Of a stretch of DNA of 11,247 nucleotides, positions 1-7,494 are shown one piece after another (position 1 is the stretch's first letter; each line of letters opens with the position of its first letter). The notes beneath the pieces are model-generated. The model was not told the origin of the DNA and did not search any database. It worked only from the letters and a program-made list of their open reading frames with translations. This stretch comes from Pseudomonadota bacterium. Lineage in GTDB: Bacteria; Bdellovibrionota; Oligoflexia; Oligoflexales; Oligoflexaceae. The position numbers were made by a program, and so were the translations under genes. Location: the NCBI GenBank assembly GCA_029556045.1, contig JAKQGS010000009.1:1-11247 (forward strand), read 5' to 3'.

Positions 1-692
1 AAATGGGTCAGTTTGAACAGGCGGTGGAAGCTTATGAAAAGTTAATGATCAAACATCGCGACAATGGTCATATTTTATACAATTTAGGAAATGCCTATTA
101 CAAAAGTGGGCATCGGGGTGCTGCTATTGCTGCCTATATAAACGCCAAGCAGCTTTTGCCCCGGGATCCGGATGTGACGGCCAACCTGCTGTATGTTGCC
201 AGGCAGATGAACATCGGGACTTCACCTTTGGAGATTCTAGGACCGGCACCAGCTCTGGCACCTTTTGTCAAATCTTTGAACCAACGGGAGCTCATTTGGA
301 CGGTGGTAGCCCTGGCCAGCTTCTTTTTGATCCTTGCTGGCCTGACACTTTGGGACCCTGCACGACGCTTGCGCCGACTTGGTGCGGGGGTTGCCTTTTT
401 GGGGTTTTATGCCGGAGCTGGTTTGTACCTTAAGATTAAACGTGAGTCTCATTCCATTGGGGCCGTCCAAGTGGCCCAGGCCACGGCCTATGCTGGGCCT
501 CAGCGGGATGGCGCCTTTCCGGAGGTTTTTAAGCTTCAGGAGGGCTATCCTGTCCGGGTTTTGGATGAACGATCCTCTTGGCGCCTCGTCCAGTTGCCAG
601 ATGGGCGTAAGGGTTGGCTGGATGCCGCCGAAGTGGCCACCCTCTCCGGGGATAAATTTCTGCCTAGTTCAGGAAGTCAAGGACCGGTTTGA
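1..692 (+). CDS. batE: BatE-like TPR / transmembrane / SH3 protein, 5' partial
   Basis: The reading frame is open from the left edge. The first ATG in the window (position 3) falls directly in TPR sequence and no signal peptide is visible, so the true start is probably upstream. Visible residues 1-60 hold tetratricopeptide repeat sequence (core YNLGNAYYKSGHRGAAIAAY). Two hydrophobic segments follow, at about 97-117 and 126-145, then an SH3-like domain at about 152-215 ending in PDGRKGWL. This order (TPR, membrane segments, SH3) is that of BatE, known from Bat operons where it accompanies VWA proteins such as BatA and BatB. In that family it is thought to be a membrane-anchored scaffold acting at the periplasmic face. 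Here I infer that bat genes lie to the left. The gene ends with TGA, 129 nt before the transglycosylase gene on the same strand. The family call is strong; the role in aerotolerance is uncertain. Confidence 0.8.
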   Translation, partial: MGQFEQAVEAYEKLMIKHRDNGHILYNLGNAYYKSGHRGAAIAAYINAKQLLPRDPDVTANLLYVARQMNIGTSPLEILGPAPALAPFVKSLNQRELIWTVVALASFFLILAGLTLWDPARRLRRLGAGVAFLGFYAGAGLYLKIKRESHSIGAVQVAQATAYAGPQRDGAFPEVFKLQEGYPVRVLDERSSWRLVQLPDGRKGWLDAAEVATLSGDKFLPSSGSQGPV

Positions 693-762
693 CCCCTCAC
701 CCAGAGCCTCATGGCTGGTCTGTAGAGAATATTTTCCGGGAGTCCGAATTTTCGAGAAAAGA

Positions 763-771
763 TGGTATACT
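763..771 (+). promoter_or_regulatory. Candidate extended -10 promoter for the transglycosylase gene
   Basis: TGG followed by TATACT (hexamer 766-771) is a good extended -10 element (TGN plus five of six bases of TATAAT). No good -35 hexamer lies 16-18 bp upstream, which is tolerated in extended -10 promoters. It sits about 50 nt before the ATG at 822, so slt may be transcribed separately from the upstream batE-like gene. This is a sequence match only. Confidence 0.4.
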
Positions 772-821
772 CTTAAGTCAGATCGAAGCCCAATATTCAT
801 TGCCACCGGATTGTTCAGAAT

Positions 822-3374
822 ATGAGGAATTTCAGGGGTTACATACTACCACTGGTCGCCGCAGGAGCGGTGGCTCCTCTGGCATTTGTGGCGTATGGAG
901 CCGACTTGCTGCCGTCTCCCCGAATTCCAACCAAAGTGGTGCCTTCCAGCGGTTTTACGGATATCCCGGTTCAAAAAACTCCTACTCTCAAAAAGCATGA
1001 CTCCGCTCCCGTGAACAAGGAAGCGGTGGTTGATTCTGAACTAGATGCCTGGTTCAATCGCTATCAGCAAAACAAAAATGCGATGGAACTGAAGGGCGAC
1101 GAGCTCACCAAATTCAACAAAAAGCTCGACGAAGTCAGCCGACGTCTGGTTCTACTGCGCCACTTGGATACCGATAGCAAAGTCAAAGTCAAAATCATCA
1201 ACGATACCCTAAAAGATTTGAATGGCGCTGCGGAAAAAACACCGATGCGGCAGCACGTCCTTTTTCCCTACCTGGTGGACGAAATTGTAGACAACCATAA
1301 AATCAGCCCCGAGGATTCAACTCGGGCCTGGAGATATTTGCGGGATGAAGGCGGAAATAGCTGTCCAACGCGGCGCATGATGCTGCGGGATCTCGATATT
1401 GGAGCCACCGGACGATCCGTGGAAGACAGCCGTATTCTGTTGACAAGGATACAGCGCTATAAATCGAAACGTTTCCGGGAGCTGGCATTGGAATCATTTG
1501 TCGGAAATCTTCCGGAAGATCATCGGGCTCCTCTCAAGCCGGATATTCTTAAAATGGCAGCCGGATATCCCAAGATTTTGCAGGAATATGAATGGATCAG
1601 TGGTGTCAAAGCGATCAAGGATGACGATGATGCCGCAGTCGCCAAATTGCAGGAGCCCCAAAAAAGTCTGGCTCATGCCCGTCGCGCAGCGATGCGTCGG
1701 CTCTGTGCCAACAGTCAGAAACATTTTACAGCTGCCCTGAAACGGGACAAGTTGCAAAAGAGTTTTGACGATGTGGAAGCGACCGCTATCAAAATTGAAG
1801 CCTGCTATCGCTCGCAAAGCCATCAAGCACGACTGAAGTTCTGGCAGGAAATCGAGCAGCCGCTGCAGGAAAGTTATGGATTTCCAGGTCTGGAAATGGC
1901 CCTGCGGCGGCGTGGCTTGATCCTCTGGGGGACGGACTCATTCGAGGAAGCCCGTTCCATATTTCAGCGCATTCTGGTAGAGGGGGAAAAGGCAAATAAT
2001 CCCGAAATCGAATCGCGAGCTCTGTTCACTTTTGGGCGCATTGAGGAAAATGGCGGTAAATATGAGGCAGCCATCGCCCATTACGCCAAGTATAACGAAA
2101 AATTTCCCACCCATGAAGAAATCGAAAATGTACGCATTTCGCTAGTAACATTGACCTCTCTGGTGGGTAAACCGCAGGATGCTTTGAATCTGATCGAAAA
2201 ATTTGTGGAAGAAGAAACCAAACTTCCCATCGATAAGCGGTCTGTCAACGTTCTCCCCTTTGCTCTGTTTTGGGGTGGGCGGGTTCATATGAGTCTGGGG
2301 CATCAAGATAAGGCCATCGCCATGTGGGGCCGGGCGGCGCAGGAATTTTATTCCACGTTTTATGGTTCATTGGGCCATTTCATGGTGGAAAAAGTCACGG
2401 GTAAAACATTGCCGCTGTCAGCATTTGGTAGCCAGCCATTTGATGAGAAAAAACTCGAGGCAAAACTTGATGCTGACGGCCAGTTGACTTATCGGCGGGC
2501 CAAAGCTTTGCTGGATCTTGGTCTGAAGAACGATGCCCGCTGTGAGATGAAGGAGCTGGAGGGGGAGGATACCGAGTACGTTAAGGTTCTGTTCCGTTCC
2601 ATGTTGCAATTCGTGCTTGGTGACTGGTTGGATGCGGTGCGTACTTATGCCGGTTTACCGAGGTCTTACCGCAATACGCTTCCCTACGGTATGGAGCGAA
2701 TTCTGTTTCCCAGGACGTATGAAGATCATGTGGCGAGCTACACCCGCAAGCTGGAACTTGATCCGGATATCGTTTTTGCCATCATCCGTCAGGAAAGTGT
2801 CTTTAATCCCCGAGCAAGATCCCCTGTTGGAGCCCGAGGTTTGATGCAACTGATGCCGCAAACCGCCCGTATGGAAGCTAAAAGTTTGCGACCGGACTAT
2901 ATAGCCCCCGATCACCGGAAATCCATCGCCCGTCAGATCAAAGATGAGCGATCCCTTGAGGAAGCTGAATTTAATATTTCGTTGGGGGTCCACCATGTGC
3001 ATCGCCTGCTGGAGCGTTACAAGAGTCCAGTTTTTGTCCTGACCGCCTATAATGCCAGTCCCAAGGCGACCGAACGTTGGTTGCGGACCATCGGTACCGA
3101 TGACATTTTAGCTTTTATTGAACAGATTCCTTATCGGGAAACCAAAGCCTACGTAAAACTGGTGATGCGGAATTATTTCTACTACAAACGCTGGTATGGT
3201 GACACCAAAGAGCGCCTGACACACATCGAGCCATTGGTGAATAATATTCTGGTGAGTCAAACCAACAAGCCGGGGCAGGCTCCAGCTGCTTCTCTACCCG
3301 CGGAAATCGCTCCTGCCGAGATGTCTCCTGTCTCTCACGATATCCCCTCAGACACGAAAGATAATGGCACGTGA
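822..3374 (+). CDS. slt: Soluble lytic murein transglycosylase, Slt70-like, long form
   Basis: This enzyme cleaves the beta-1,4 bond between MurNAc and GlcNAc in peptidoglycan, forming 1,6-anhydroMurNAc, and would act in the periplasm. The ATG at 822 begins a Sec-type signal (basic start, hydrophobic core to about residue 24, then ADLLP); no strong Shine-Dalgarno precedes it. The middle is alpha-helical, with TPR-like sequence at about 400-470 (GRIEENGGKYEAAIAHY). The C-terminal SLT domain spans roughly 640-770. Its catalytic glutamate is E658 in IIRQES, followed by GARGLMQLMPQTA, and the conserved AYN (742-744) follows later. The tail after about 805 is rich in Pro, Ala and Ser and looks disordered. 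At 850 residues it is clearly longer than E. coli Slt70 (about 645), the excess lying mostly N-terminal to the SLT domain. The domain call is secure; the role in growth, division or wall remodelling cannot be told from sequence. Confidence 0.93.
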   Translation: MRNFRGYILPLVAAGAVAPLAFVAYGADLLPSPRIPTKVVPSSGFTDIPVQKTPTLKKHDSAPVNKEAVVDSELDAWFNRYQQNKNAMELKGDELTKFNKKLDEVSRRLVLLRHLDTDSKVKVKIINDTLKDLNGAAEKTPMRQHVLFPYLVDEIVDNHKISPEDSTRAWRYLRDEGGNSCPTRRMMLRDLDIGATGRSVEDSRILLTRIQRYKSKRFRELALESFVGNLPEDHRAPLKPDILKMAAGYPKILQEYEWISGVKAIKDDDDAAVAKLQEPQKSLAHARRAAMRRLCANSQKHFTAALKRDKLQKSFDDVEATAIKIEACYRSQSHQARLKFWQEIEQPLQESYGFPGLEMALRRRGLILWGTDSFEEARSIFQRILVEGEKANNPEIESRALFTFGRIEENGGKYEAAIAHYAKYNEKFPTHEEIENVRISLVTLTSLVGKPQDALNLIEKFVEEETKLPIDKRSVNVLPFALFWGGRVHMSLGHQDKAIAMWGRAAQEFYSTFYGSLGHFMVEKVTGKTLPLSAFGSQPFDEKKLEAKLDADGQLTYRRAKALLDLGLKNDARCEMKELEGEDTEYVKVLFRSMLQFVLGDWLDAVRTYAGLPRSYRNTLPYGMERILFPRTYEDHVASYTRKLELDPDIVFAIIRQESVFNPRARSPVGARGLMQLMPQTARMEAKSLRPDYIAPDHRKSIARQIKDERSLEEAEFNISLGVHHVHRLLERYKSPVFVLTAYNASPKATERWLRTIGTDDILAFIEQIPYRETKAYVKLVMRNYFYYKRWYGDTKERLTHIEPLVNNILVSQTNKPGQAPAASLPAEIAPAEMSPVSHDIPSDTKDNGT

Positions 3375-3716
3375 CTTCCTTCCGCTGGGGTAGAATCCAC
3401 GGTGAAAATTTTGGGATCTTATGGGTAACAGCATGAAATTACGCCGCTATATCATGTTTTTTGGTCCTGATTTTTTACTGATTTTTATCCTTTTGAAATG
3501 ATTAAATAAAATGACCACTCAGGCAAAATTCTCCAACAGCCGTTTTTGTAAGAATTGAATCTTGCCTAAATCTGGCAATAAAATTAATTGATTAAAAAAA
3601 TGTTTTCAGAAGTGGTTGAGCTGCGCCGAGAACCCCCCCTGAGAGTTTTGTCGTCGCTTTGTGCGGTGACGCTGTTTTCACACACACGGTGGTCTATCGT
3701 TAGAGGGGGGGGACTC
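3375..3716 (+). other. Non-coding stretch between slt and the VWA lipoprotein gene
   Basis: About 340 nt, with an AT-rich central part (about 3400-3600). There is no intrinsic terminator for slt and no RNA gene that I can recognise. It contains a 26-codon frame at 3421-3501 (a basic start followed by a hydrophobic run ending FLLIFILLK) with only a weak ribosome site, not called as a gene. It also has a short inverted repeat TTGCC/GGCAA around 3564-3580. The last 130 nt are open in the frame of the VWA gene but lack protein-like character and look like a 5' leader. They contain seven C residues at 3633-3639 and eight G residues at 3705-3712, the latter forming the ribosome binding site. Confidence 0.6.
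3633..3712 (+). promoter_or_regulatory. Leader with complementary C7 and G8 tracts over the VWA gene ribosome site
   Basis: CCCCCCCT at 3633-3640 is an exact reverse complement of AGGGGGGG at 3704-3711. The G tract is the only Shine-Dalgarno-like sequence before the ATG at 3717. In the mRNA the two could pair across a loop of about 63 nt and hide the ribosome site. The complementarity is seen directly; the regulatory effect is inferred. The stem is only 8 bp with a long loop, so its strength depends on structure inside the loop. Confidence 0.35.
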
Positions 3717-4874
3717 ATGAAAGCCATAAACGCGAAGGGACGATGGGTGATCGTCTTGGGTTTACTGGCAGGTTGCAACGAGGCGGATTTTTCCGGCAGT
3801 GATTCAATAGGGCAACCTAAACCAACGTTCGAAGAAACCGCGGTCCCCTGTGATACCGGCAACCCACACCAAACCAAACACCTGCTGGTGGAAACCAGTG
3901 AGGCGGGCAGCGAGGTTAAAATCACCGGCAGCTTTTGTGCGGTAGGGTTAGATCAAACCGCCTTTGTTGGTCCTCACATCGCCTTTCTCGTCGACTACTC
4001 CGGCTCCATGCAGGTTGTGGACCCCCTGCGGGAATCCTGCATGCGGTTTGAAGCCGCCAAGGCCCTGTACGAGTCGCTGGAAACACGGTTTGGCGACAAG
4101 ATGGATAAGATCACCTTTTCACTCACTACCTTTGATGGTAACGCCCAGCCGGCCTCTGGTGGAGTGATTTCGTCCCAGCAGTTTAAGGATACCTATCTGA
4201 ACAAAGAAACTTTCTGTCGTTCCGTCAATGGCGCCACCAACTACGAAGCAGCCTTTACGGTTGCGCATGATTCGGTACTGGCTAACCTCACCGATATTCA
4301 GGACAAGCATGTGTTTATGCTGACCGACGGTGTGCCCACAATGTTTGGGGTTTCCGGGTTGCTGGGTCAGTGTAACGAAAAGGATCCTACCGATTTACGT
4401 TGTGCGGATGCTGGAGCGGCTGCCGCTGATAAGCTCAGCCAACTGGAAAACCTGAATCTGAATGTGCTGTTCCTGATCAATCAAAGCAATCAGGCGGAAA
4501 GCGAAAAAGCCAAAGAATATCTGGAGACTCGCATTACTAAAAATCCGGACAACGTCAAATTTGCGGGCAACGCCAAACAGGCGGCGGATTTGATCAAGGA
4601 ATTTGAAGAGCCGGAATCCAAGCCGACATCGGATGTGGACGCCACTGCTAAGGTTGAAGGAGATTTGGGTGCCACCCCGCTCGTCAAATTAGAGAATAAA
4701 GGGAACGGGGTGTGGACCTTTGAAACCATCGTTATGGTTCCTGGACGCGATGCCACCTACGTGCTCAAAGTTGTTCCGACCTCTGGTGGCTCCGATCTGG
4801 GCATGAGCACCGAAGTGGAGTTAGAAGTCATAGTGGTGGACAACCCTAAGACCACCGACAAGCCCACAAATTAA
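3717..4874 (+). CDS. VWA-domain lipoprotein
   Basis: I place the start at the ATG at 3717 (385 residues) rather than the in-frame ATG at 3588. A purine tract (GGGGGGGGA) lies just before it, and the new N-terminus is a clean lipoprotein signal: basic start, hydrophobic core, lipobox LLAGC with acylated Cys at 20. A von Willebrand factor A domain spans about 85-295. Its metal-binding (MIDAS) site looks complete: DYSGS at 93-97, Thr at about 174 in NGATNYEAA, and Asp 204 in MLTDG. Such domains bind protein ligands through a divalent metal. The C-terminal part (about 300-385) is rich in Val, Thr and Glu and may be a beta-sandwich. The ligand is unknown. The gene converges on the M6-like protease gene, their stop codons being only 5 nt apart. 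It is a stand-alone lipoprotein, not a BatA/BatB-type membrane protein. Confidence 0.85.
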   Translation: MKAINAKGRWVIVLGLLAGCNEADFSGSDSIGQPKPTFEETAVPCDTGNPHQTKHLLVETSEAGSEVKITGSFCAVGLDQTAFVGPHIAFLVDYSGSMQVVDPLRESCMRFEAAKALYESLETRFGDKMDKITFSLTTFDGNAQPASGGVISSQQFKDTYLNKETFCRSVNGATNYEAAFTVAHDSVLANLTDIQDKHVFMLTDGVPTMFGVSGLLGQCNEKDPTDLRCADAGAAAADKLSQLENLNLNVLFLINQSNQAESEKAKEYLETRITKNPDNVKFAGNAKQAADLIKEFEEPESKPTSDVDATAKVEGDLGATPLVKLENKGNGVWTFETIVMVPGRDATYVLKVVPTSGGSDLGMSTEVELEVIVVDNPKTTDKPTN

Positions 4875-4879
4875 TGCGC

Positions 4880-7303
4880 CTACTCGCCTGGAGACCGCCA
4901 TCGGATCTCCAGGTGCGTGCGGGGGCGTCTTTCCCGATATGAATGTTCATCGGGATTTTCACTATCAAACAATTCCAAGAGTTCCGGAGATGGCTCGCGC
5001 ATTCGCCACTGTAGCCCGCGGGGGACGATTCGCACGGAGTCAGCGGGATGATGCTCCGGGTAGGTATAGACAGCATCGTCAAAACTGCTGGCCCGCTGCA
5101 CCGGTCGAACCCTCCGCATCATCAGGTCATCCAGGATCATATTTTGGTTGTCGAGGCCTTTACGATAAACTTTTAAAGGCACCGTTGATATTGCGCCCTC
5201 GTTTTGAAAACTTGCCAGGGCGGCACGGGTGTATGGGCTGGCAAAAACCACGTCTGAAACCGCCCGCACCTGCTCCTGGTTCAGATTCTGCGAGTGAAAG
5301 GGCAGAAGGGTTTCGAGCTTTTGGTATGTGAACATCAGTTTTCGACCATCCAAAGACAAGTCTTCCAGAAAATCACGGGTCGGTTCCGGGGATGCCGCCA
5401 GAGTGCCACAATCCACCGTCTGCTCCAGATGCCGTAAAAATTGCCGCTTGGCAAAGCAGGCAAAACGTTGCTCCTGATCCTTGTATAAGGCCTGCAGGTT
5501 CTGGTTATTGCCGGCATAGAAACCCTGTCCGTCCAGCAAAGCGGCATCGCTGAATCGATCGGGGAAGATCGTTTCCTGCACGGCTGCATTGATGGGTAAG
5601 AGATGCCCCAGTCCACCCGTCAATGCCGGACTGTTGCCCTCCGCTGTTCGAGGCTGGCGGTCGTTAAAATACCAGGCCACGAGGCCTGGTTGATAGGGTA
5701 CTTCCACCAACCGGAATTGATCAGCCAGGGTCGTGCCACCCCGTTCCGTAAATAGGGCAAATCCCATCGTGCGGGTTTGACGATCGCTATTATATCCTTC
5801 TTCGGGACGTTGAGGGACTCGCTCGGGATCACGGTACTCCAGAATATAGAACTGCTGGTGGGAGGCCCGATTCCCATTTTCATCGGGAGCATCCAACTCG
5901 GGTTCAGGAACCACCACAACGGCGCGGTAAACGGCCTCTTGCCCGTTGGGTATGATCGATAGGATATCGGCGGCTGGTTCATCAGCGGGCGAAGCATCCG
6001 GGGCGACCGAGGGGCCAGCGTAGGGGATTTGAGCGCTCACTTGGTTACGCTGCTGGCGGGTCACCAGATTACTGGTTCCCAGATACAGCGACGTATCTTC
6101 TCCCTGCCGCACCACGTGGGGGGTCAGCCAGCCTGCAAGAATCTTTTCAAACGAAGAAAGCTCCTGAGGCTGAGTTTCCCCGATTTCTGCCATCAGGTTC
6201 CATAAGGAGGCGGAATTGCCGCCGCTCAGAGCGTACACATCCGGCATGGCCAGAGAGTGCAGGAACTCGTGCGCGTATGTGGCCAGATCGGAGTATTCCG
6301 ATTGCATATTGTAGTCGTACGCGTGAATGGTGTTGTTGATGCGTTGCCCCAAAGGCTCCCGCCGCACACCGTTGACCAGCGGTCCCTGTATCGGCATAAC
6401 CGTTGTGATTCCAGAACGATGGGGCCACAGTCGTTCAAAACATTCACCAGCTTTCGCTCGGAGAGTTTCACTGGCGTTGTCCGGAAGCGGATCGTAAATC
6501 GCCTGGCAGCTGGCCTGGCTGTTGCCGGCATAGATCACCATAATGGAGTCCACAAAACCATCCGGTTCGTTATAGATTCCATCCTGATCAAAGTCGATGG
6601 GATCCCAGCGGTCAAATCGGGCCCACCAGGCTTTTTTGTCGACAATATTAGCATCGCGGTCGACCGCCTTTTTGACCTCGTCAATGGCATCCACCACCAG
6701 GTTTTGTGCCTGCATGTCCGGACCGGAGGCTTCGCTGGCAGCCCCATAGTAGGCGCGAGGTTCTGGCACGGTGACTGGCGGAAAAACCGTGCCGTACAGG
6801 TTAAAGCGTCCGAGGGAGGCATGGCGAAAGTAAGTTGTGAGGGTCAGGCGTTCCGTGCGGCGTTCGTCACTGGCATCGTCGCTACCAAAAAGATAAACGT
6901 CGGCCCGTGAGAGATCCGGACGATTGAGAAAACCTTTGGTAAAAAACTCCAGATCCTGAAAAGGGAGATCTTCAAACTGCACCGGGATGACCAGCGCTTC
7001 ATAGTCACCCACCATGGGGGTGATGCCAGCCCCGTTCCCCGCCAATAGCTGCGACAGGTTTTTTCGTGCCAGTGAATGCGTCGTCAAAAAATTCTGCAAA
7101 TCATCCTGGGCTTTCTTCAGTTCGGATTGCCGCATGGCTAGGGTTTTGGAAGCAACAAGCCCCCGCGTCGGTGTCAGCAGTTCCCGCTGCTTTTGTCCCA
7201 CCTGGTGGGAGAGCTGGTTGAGTTGTCTGTCCTGGGAGGGCGTCGGTGCCGTGCAACTCGACATCAAGAAAATGGCTATCATCATTTGATTTAATCGTGG
7301 CAT
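4880..7303 (-). CDS. M6-like (immune inhibitor A type) metalloprotease lipoprotein
   Basis: A secreted, lipid-anchored zinc protease of 807 residues. I prefer the ATG at 7303 to the one at 7315: GGAG lies 6 nt before the former, and the protein then starts MPRLNQMMIAIFLMSSC, a compact lipoprotein signal with Cys at 17. After it comes a helical, Gln/Leu-rich stretch (about 22-90) that may form a coiled coil. The zinc motif is HEFLH (345-349) followed by AMPDVY with Asp 355, matching the M6 pattern HExxHxxxxPD. Upstream, DFDQDG (237-242) and DGFVDSIMVIYAGN are typical of M6 domains. Family members usually have HEFGH; here Gly is replaced by Leu. The C-terminal half has no domain I recognise. 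Substrates are unknown; processing of surface or environmental proteins is the natural inference. The last codons overlap a strong inverted repeat, and the gene converges on the VWA gene. Confidence 0.85.
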   Translation of the reverse strand: MPRLNQMMIAIFLMSSCTAPTPSQDRQLNQLSHQVGQKQRELLTPTRGLVASKTLAMRQSELKKAQDDLQNFLTTHSLARKNLSQLLAGNGAGITPMVGDYEALVIPVQFEDLPFQDLEFFTKGFLNRPDLSRADVYLFGSDDASDERRTERLTLTTYFRHASLGRFNLYGTVFPPVTVPEPRAYYGAASEASGPDMQAQNLVVDAIDEVKKAVDRDANIVDKKAWWARFDRWDPIDFDQDGIYNEPDGFVDSIMVIYAGNSQASCQAIYDPLPDNASETLRAKAGECFERLWPHRSGITTVMPIQGPLVNGVRREPLGQRINNTIHAYDYNMQSEYSDLATYAHEFLHSLAMPDVYALSGGNSASLWNLMAEIGETQPQELSSFEKILAGWLTPHVVRQGEDTSLYLGTSNLVTRQQRNQVSAQIPYAGPSVAPDASPADEPAADILSIIPNGQEAVYRAVVVVPEPELDAPDENGNRASHQQFYILEYRDPERVPQRPEEGYNSDRQTRTMGFALFTERGGTTLADQFRLVEVPYQPGLVAWYFNDRQPRTAEGNSPALTGGLGHLLPINAAVQETIFPDRFSDAALLDGQGFYAGNNQNLQALYKDQEQRFACFAKRQFLRHLEQTVDCGTLAASPEPTRDFLEDLSLDGRKLMFTYQKLETLLPFHSQNLNQEQVRAVSDVVFASPYTRAALASFQNEGAISTVPLKVYRKGLDNQNMILDDLMMRRVRPVQRASSFDDAVYTYPEHHPADSVRIVPRGLQWRMREPSPELLELFDSENPDEHSYRERRPRTHLEIRWRSPGE
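4887..4913. terminator. Hairpin at the convergent gene ends (possible two-way terminator)
   Basis: CCTGGAGA (4887-4894) and TCTCCAGG (4906-4913) are perfect inverted repeats of 8 bp. The intervening CCG and CGG could extend the stem around a bulged A and a CCAT loop. It lies 13 nt after the stop of the VWA gene and inside the last codons of the M6-like protease gene. Neither strand has a clear U tract after it, so it is not a classical intrinsic terminator. It may stop convergent transcripts weakly or protect mRNA ends. Confidence 0.4.
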
Positions 7304-7494
7304 GAAGGGCTCCATACATCGCGGTTTCTAGGGGTAAACCCTCACCGATATTTATGGCCTACTACGGAATGATTTTATGCGGAATATTTTATTAATTTAT
7401 GCAATCAAATCGTGACGATATAGAATCCCACTTTATCCTAAATAGGGCGATAGAAACGGCTAAGTCCCAAGGGACTCATCGCTTTTTTTCAGGA
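7304..7494. other. Intergenic region upstream of the M6-like protease gene
   Basis: About 190 nt, AT-rich at 7365-7440. It holds a small inverted repeat GGTTT/AAACC (7323-7327 and 7336-7340) near the protease start. It also has an imperfect tandem repeat, CGGAATGATTTTATG (7365-7379) followed by CGGAATATTTTATTA (7380-7394), a possible protein-binding site. A terminator-like hairpin pointing along the + strand lies at 7447-7489. I see no convincing sigma-70 promoter for the protease gene, so it may need an activator or read-through from the toxin-antitoxin genes. Confidence 0.45.
7447..7489 (+). terminator. Terminator-like hairpin plus T7 on the + strand
   Basis: GCGAT (7447-7451) pairs with ATCGC (7478-7482), enclosing an inner hairpin AGTCC/GGACT (7463-7467 and 7472-7476). 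Seven T residues follow directly at 7483-7489. The polarity is for transcripts on the + strand, although the flanking genes are all on the - strand. It could end antisense transcription or a short unannotated RNA. The large internal loop weakens the case. Confidence 0.3.

Noticed and set aside
689..1000. Frame of 103 codons between batE and slt (starting TTG)
   Set aside because: It overlaps the signal peptide region of slt in another frame, has no ribosome site, and its product has no recognisable features.
3588..3716. N-terminal extension of the VWA protein from the upstream in-frame ATG
   Set aside because: The extension has no ribosome site and would bury a clean lipoprotein signal 43 residues inside the protein; the ATG at 3717 has a strong purine tract before it.
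6257..6910. 217-codon + strand frame opposite the M6-like protease gene
   Set aside because: It lies wholly antisense to a gene with clear zinc-protease motifs; its composition follows the complementary codons and no domain is visible.
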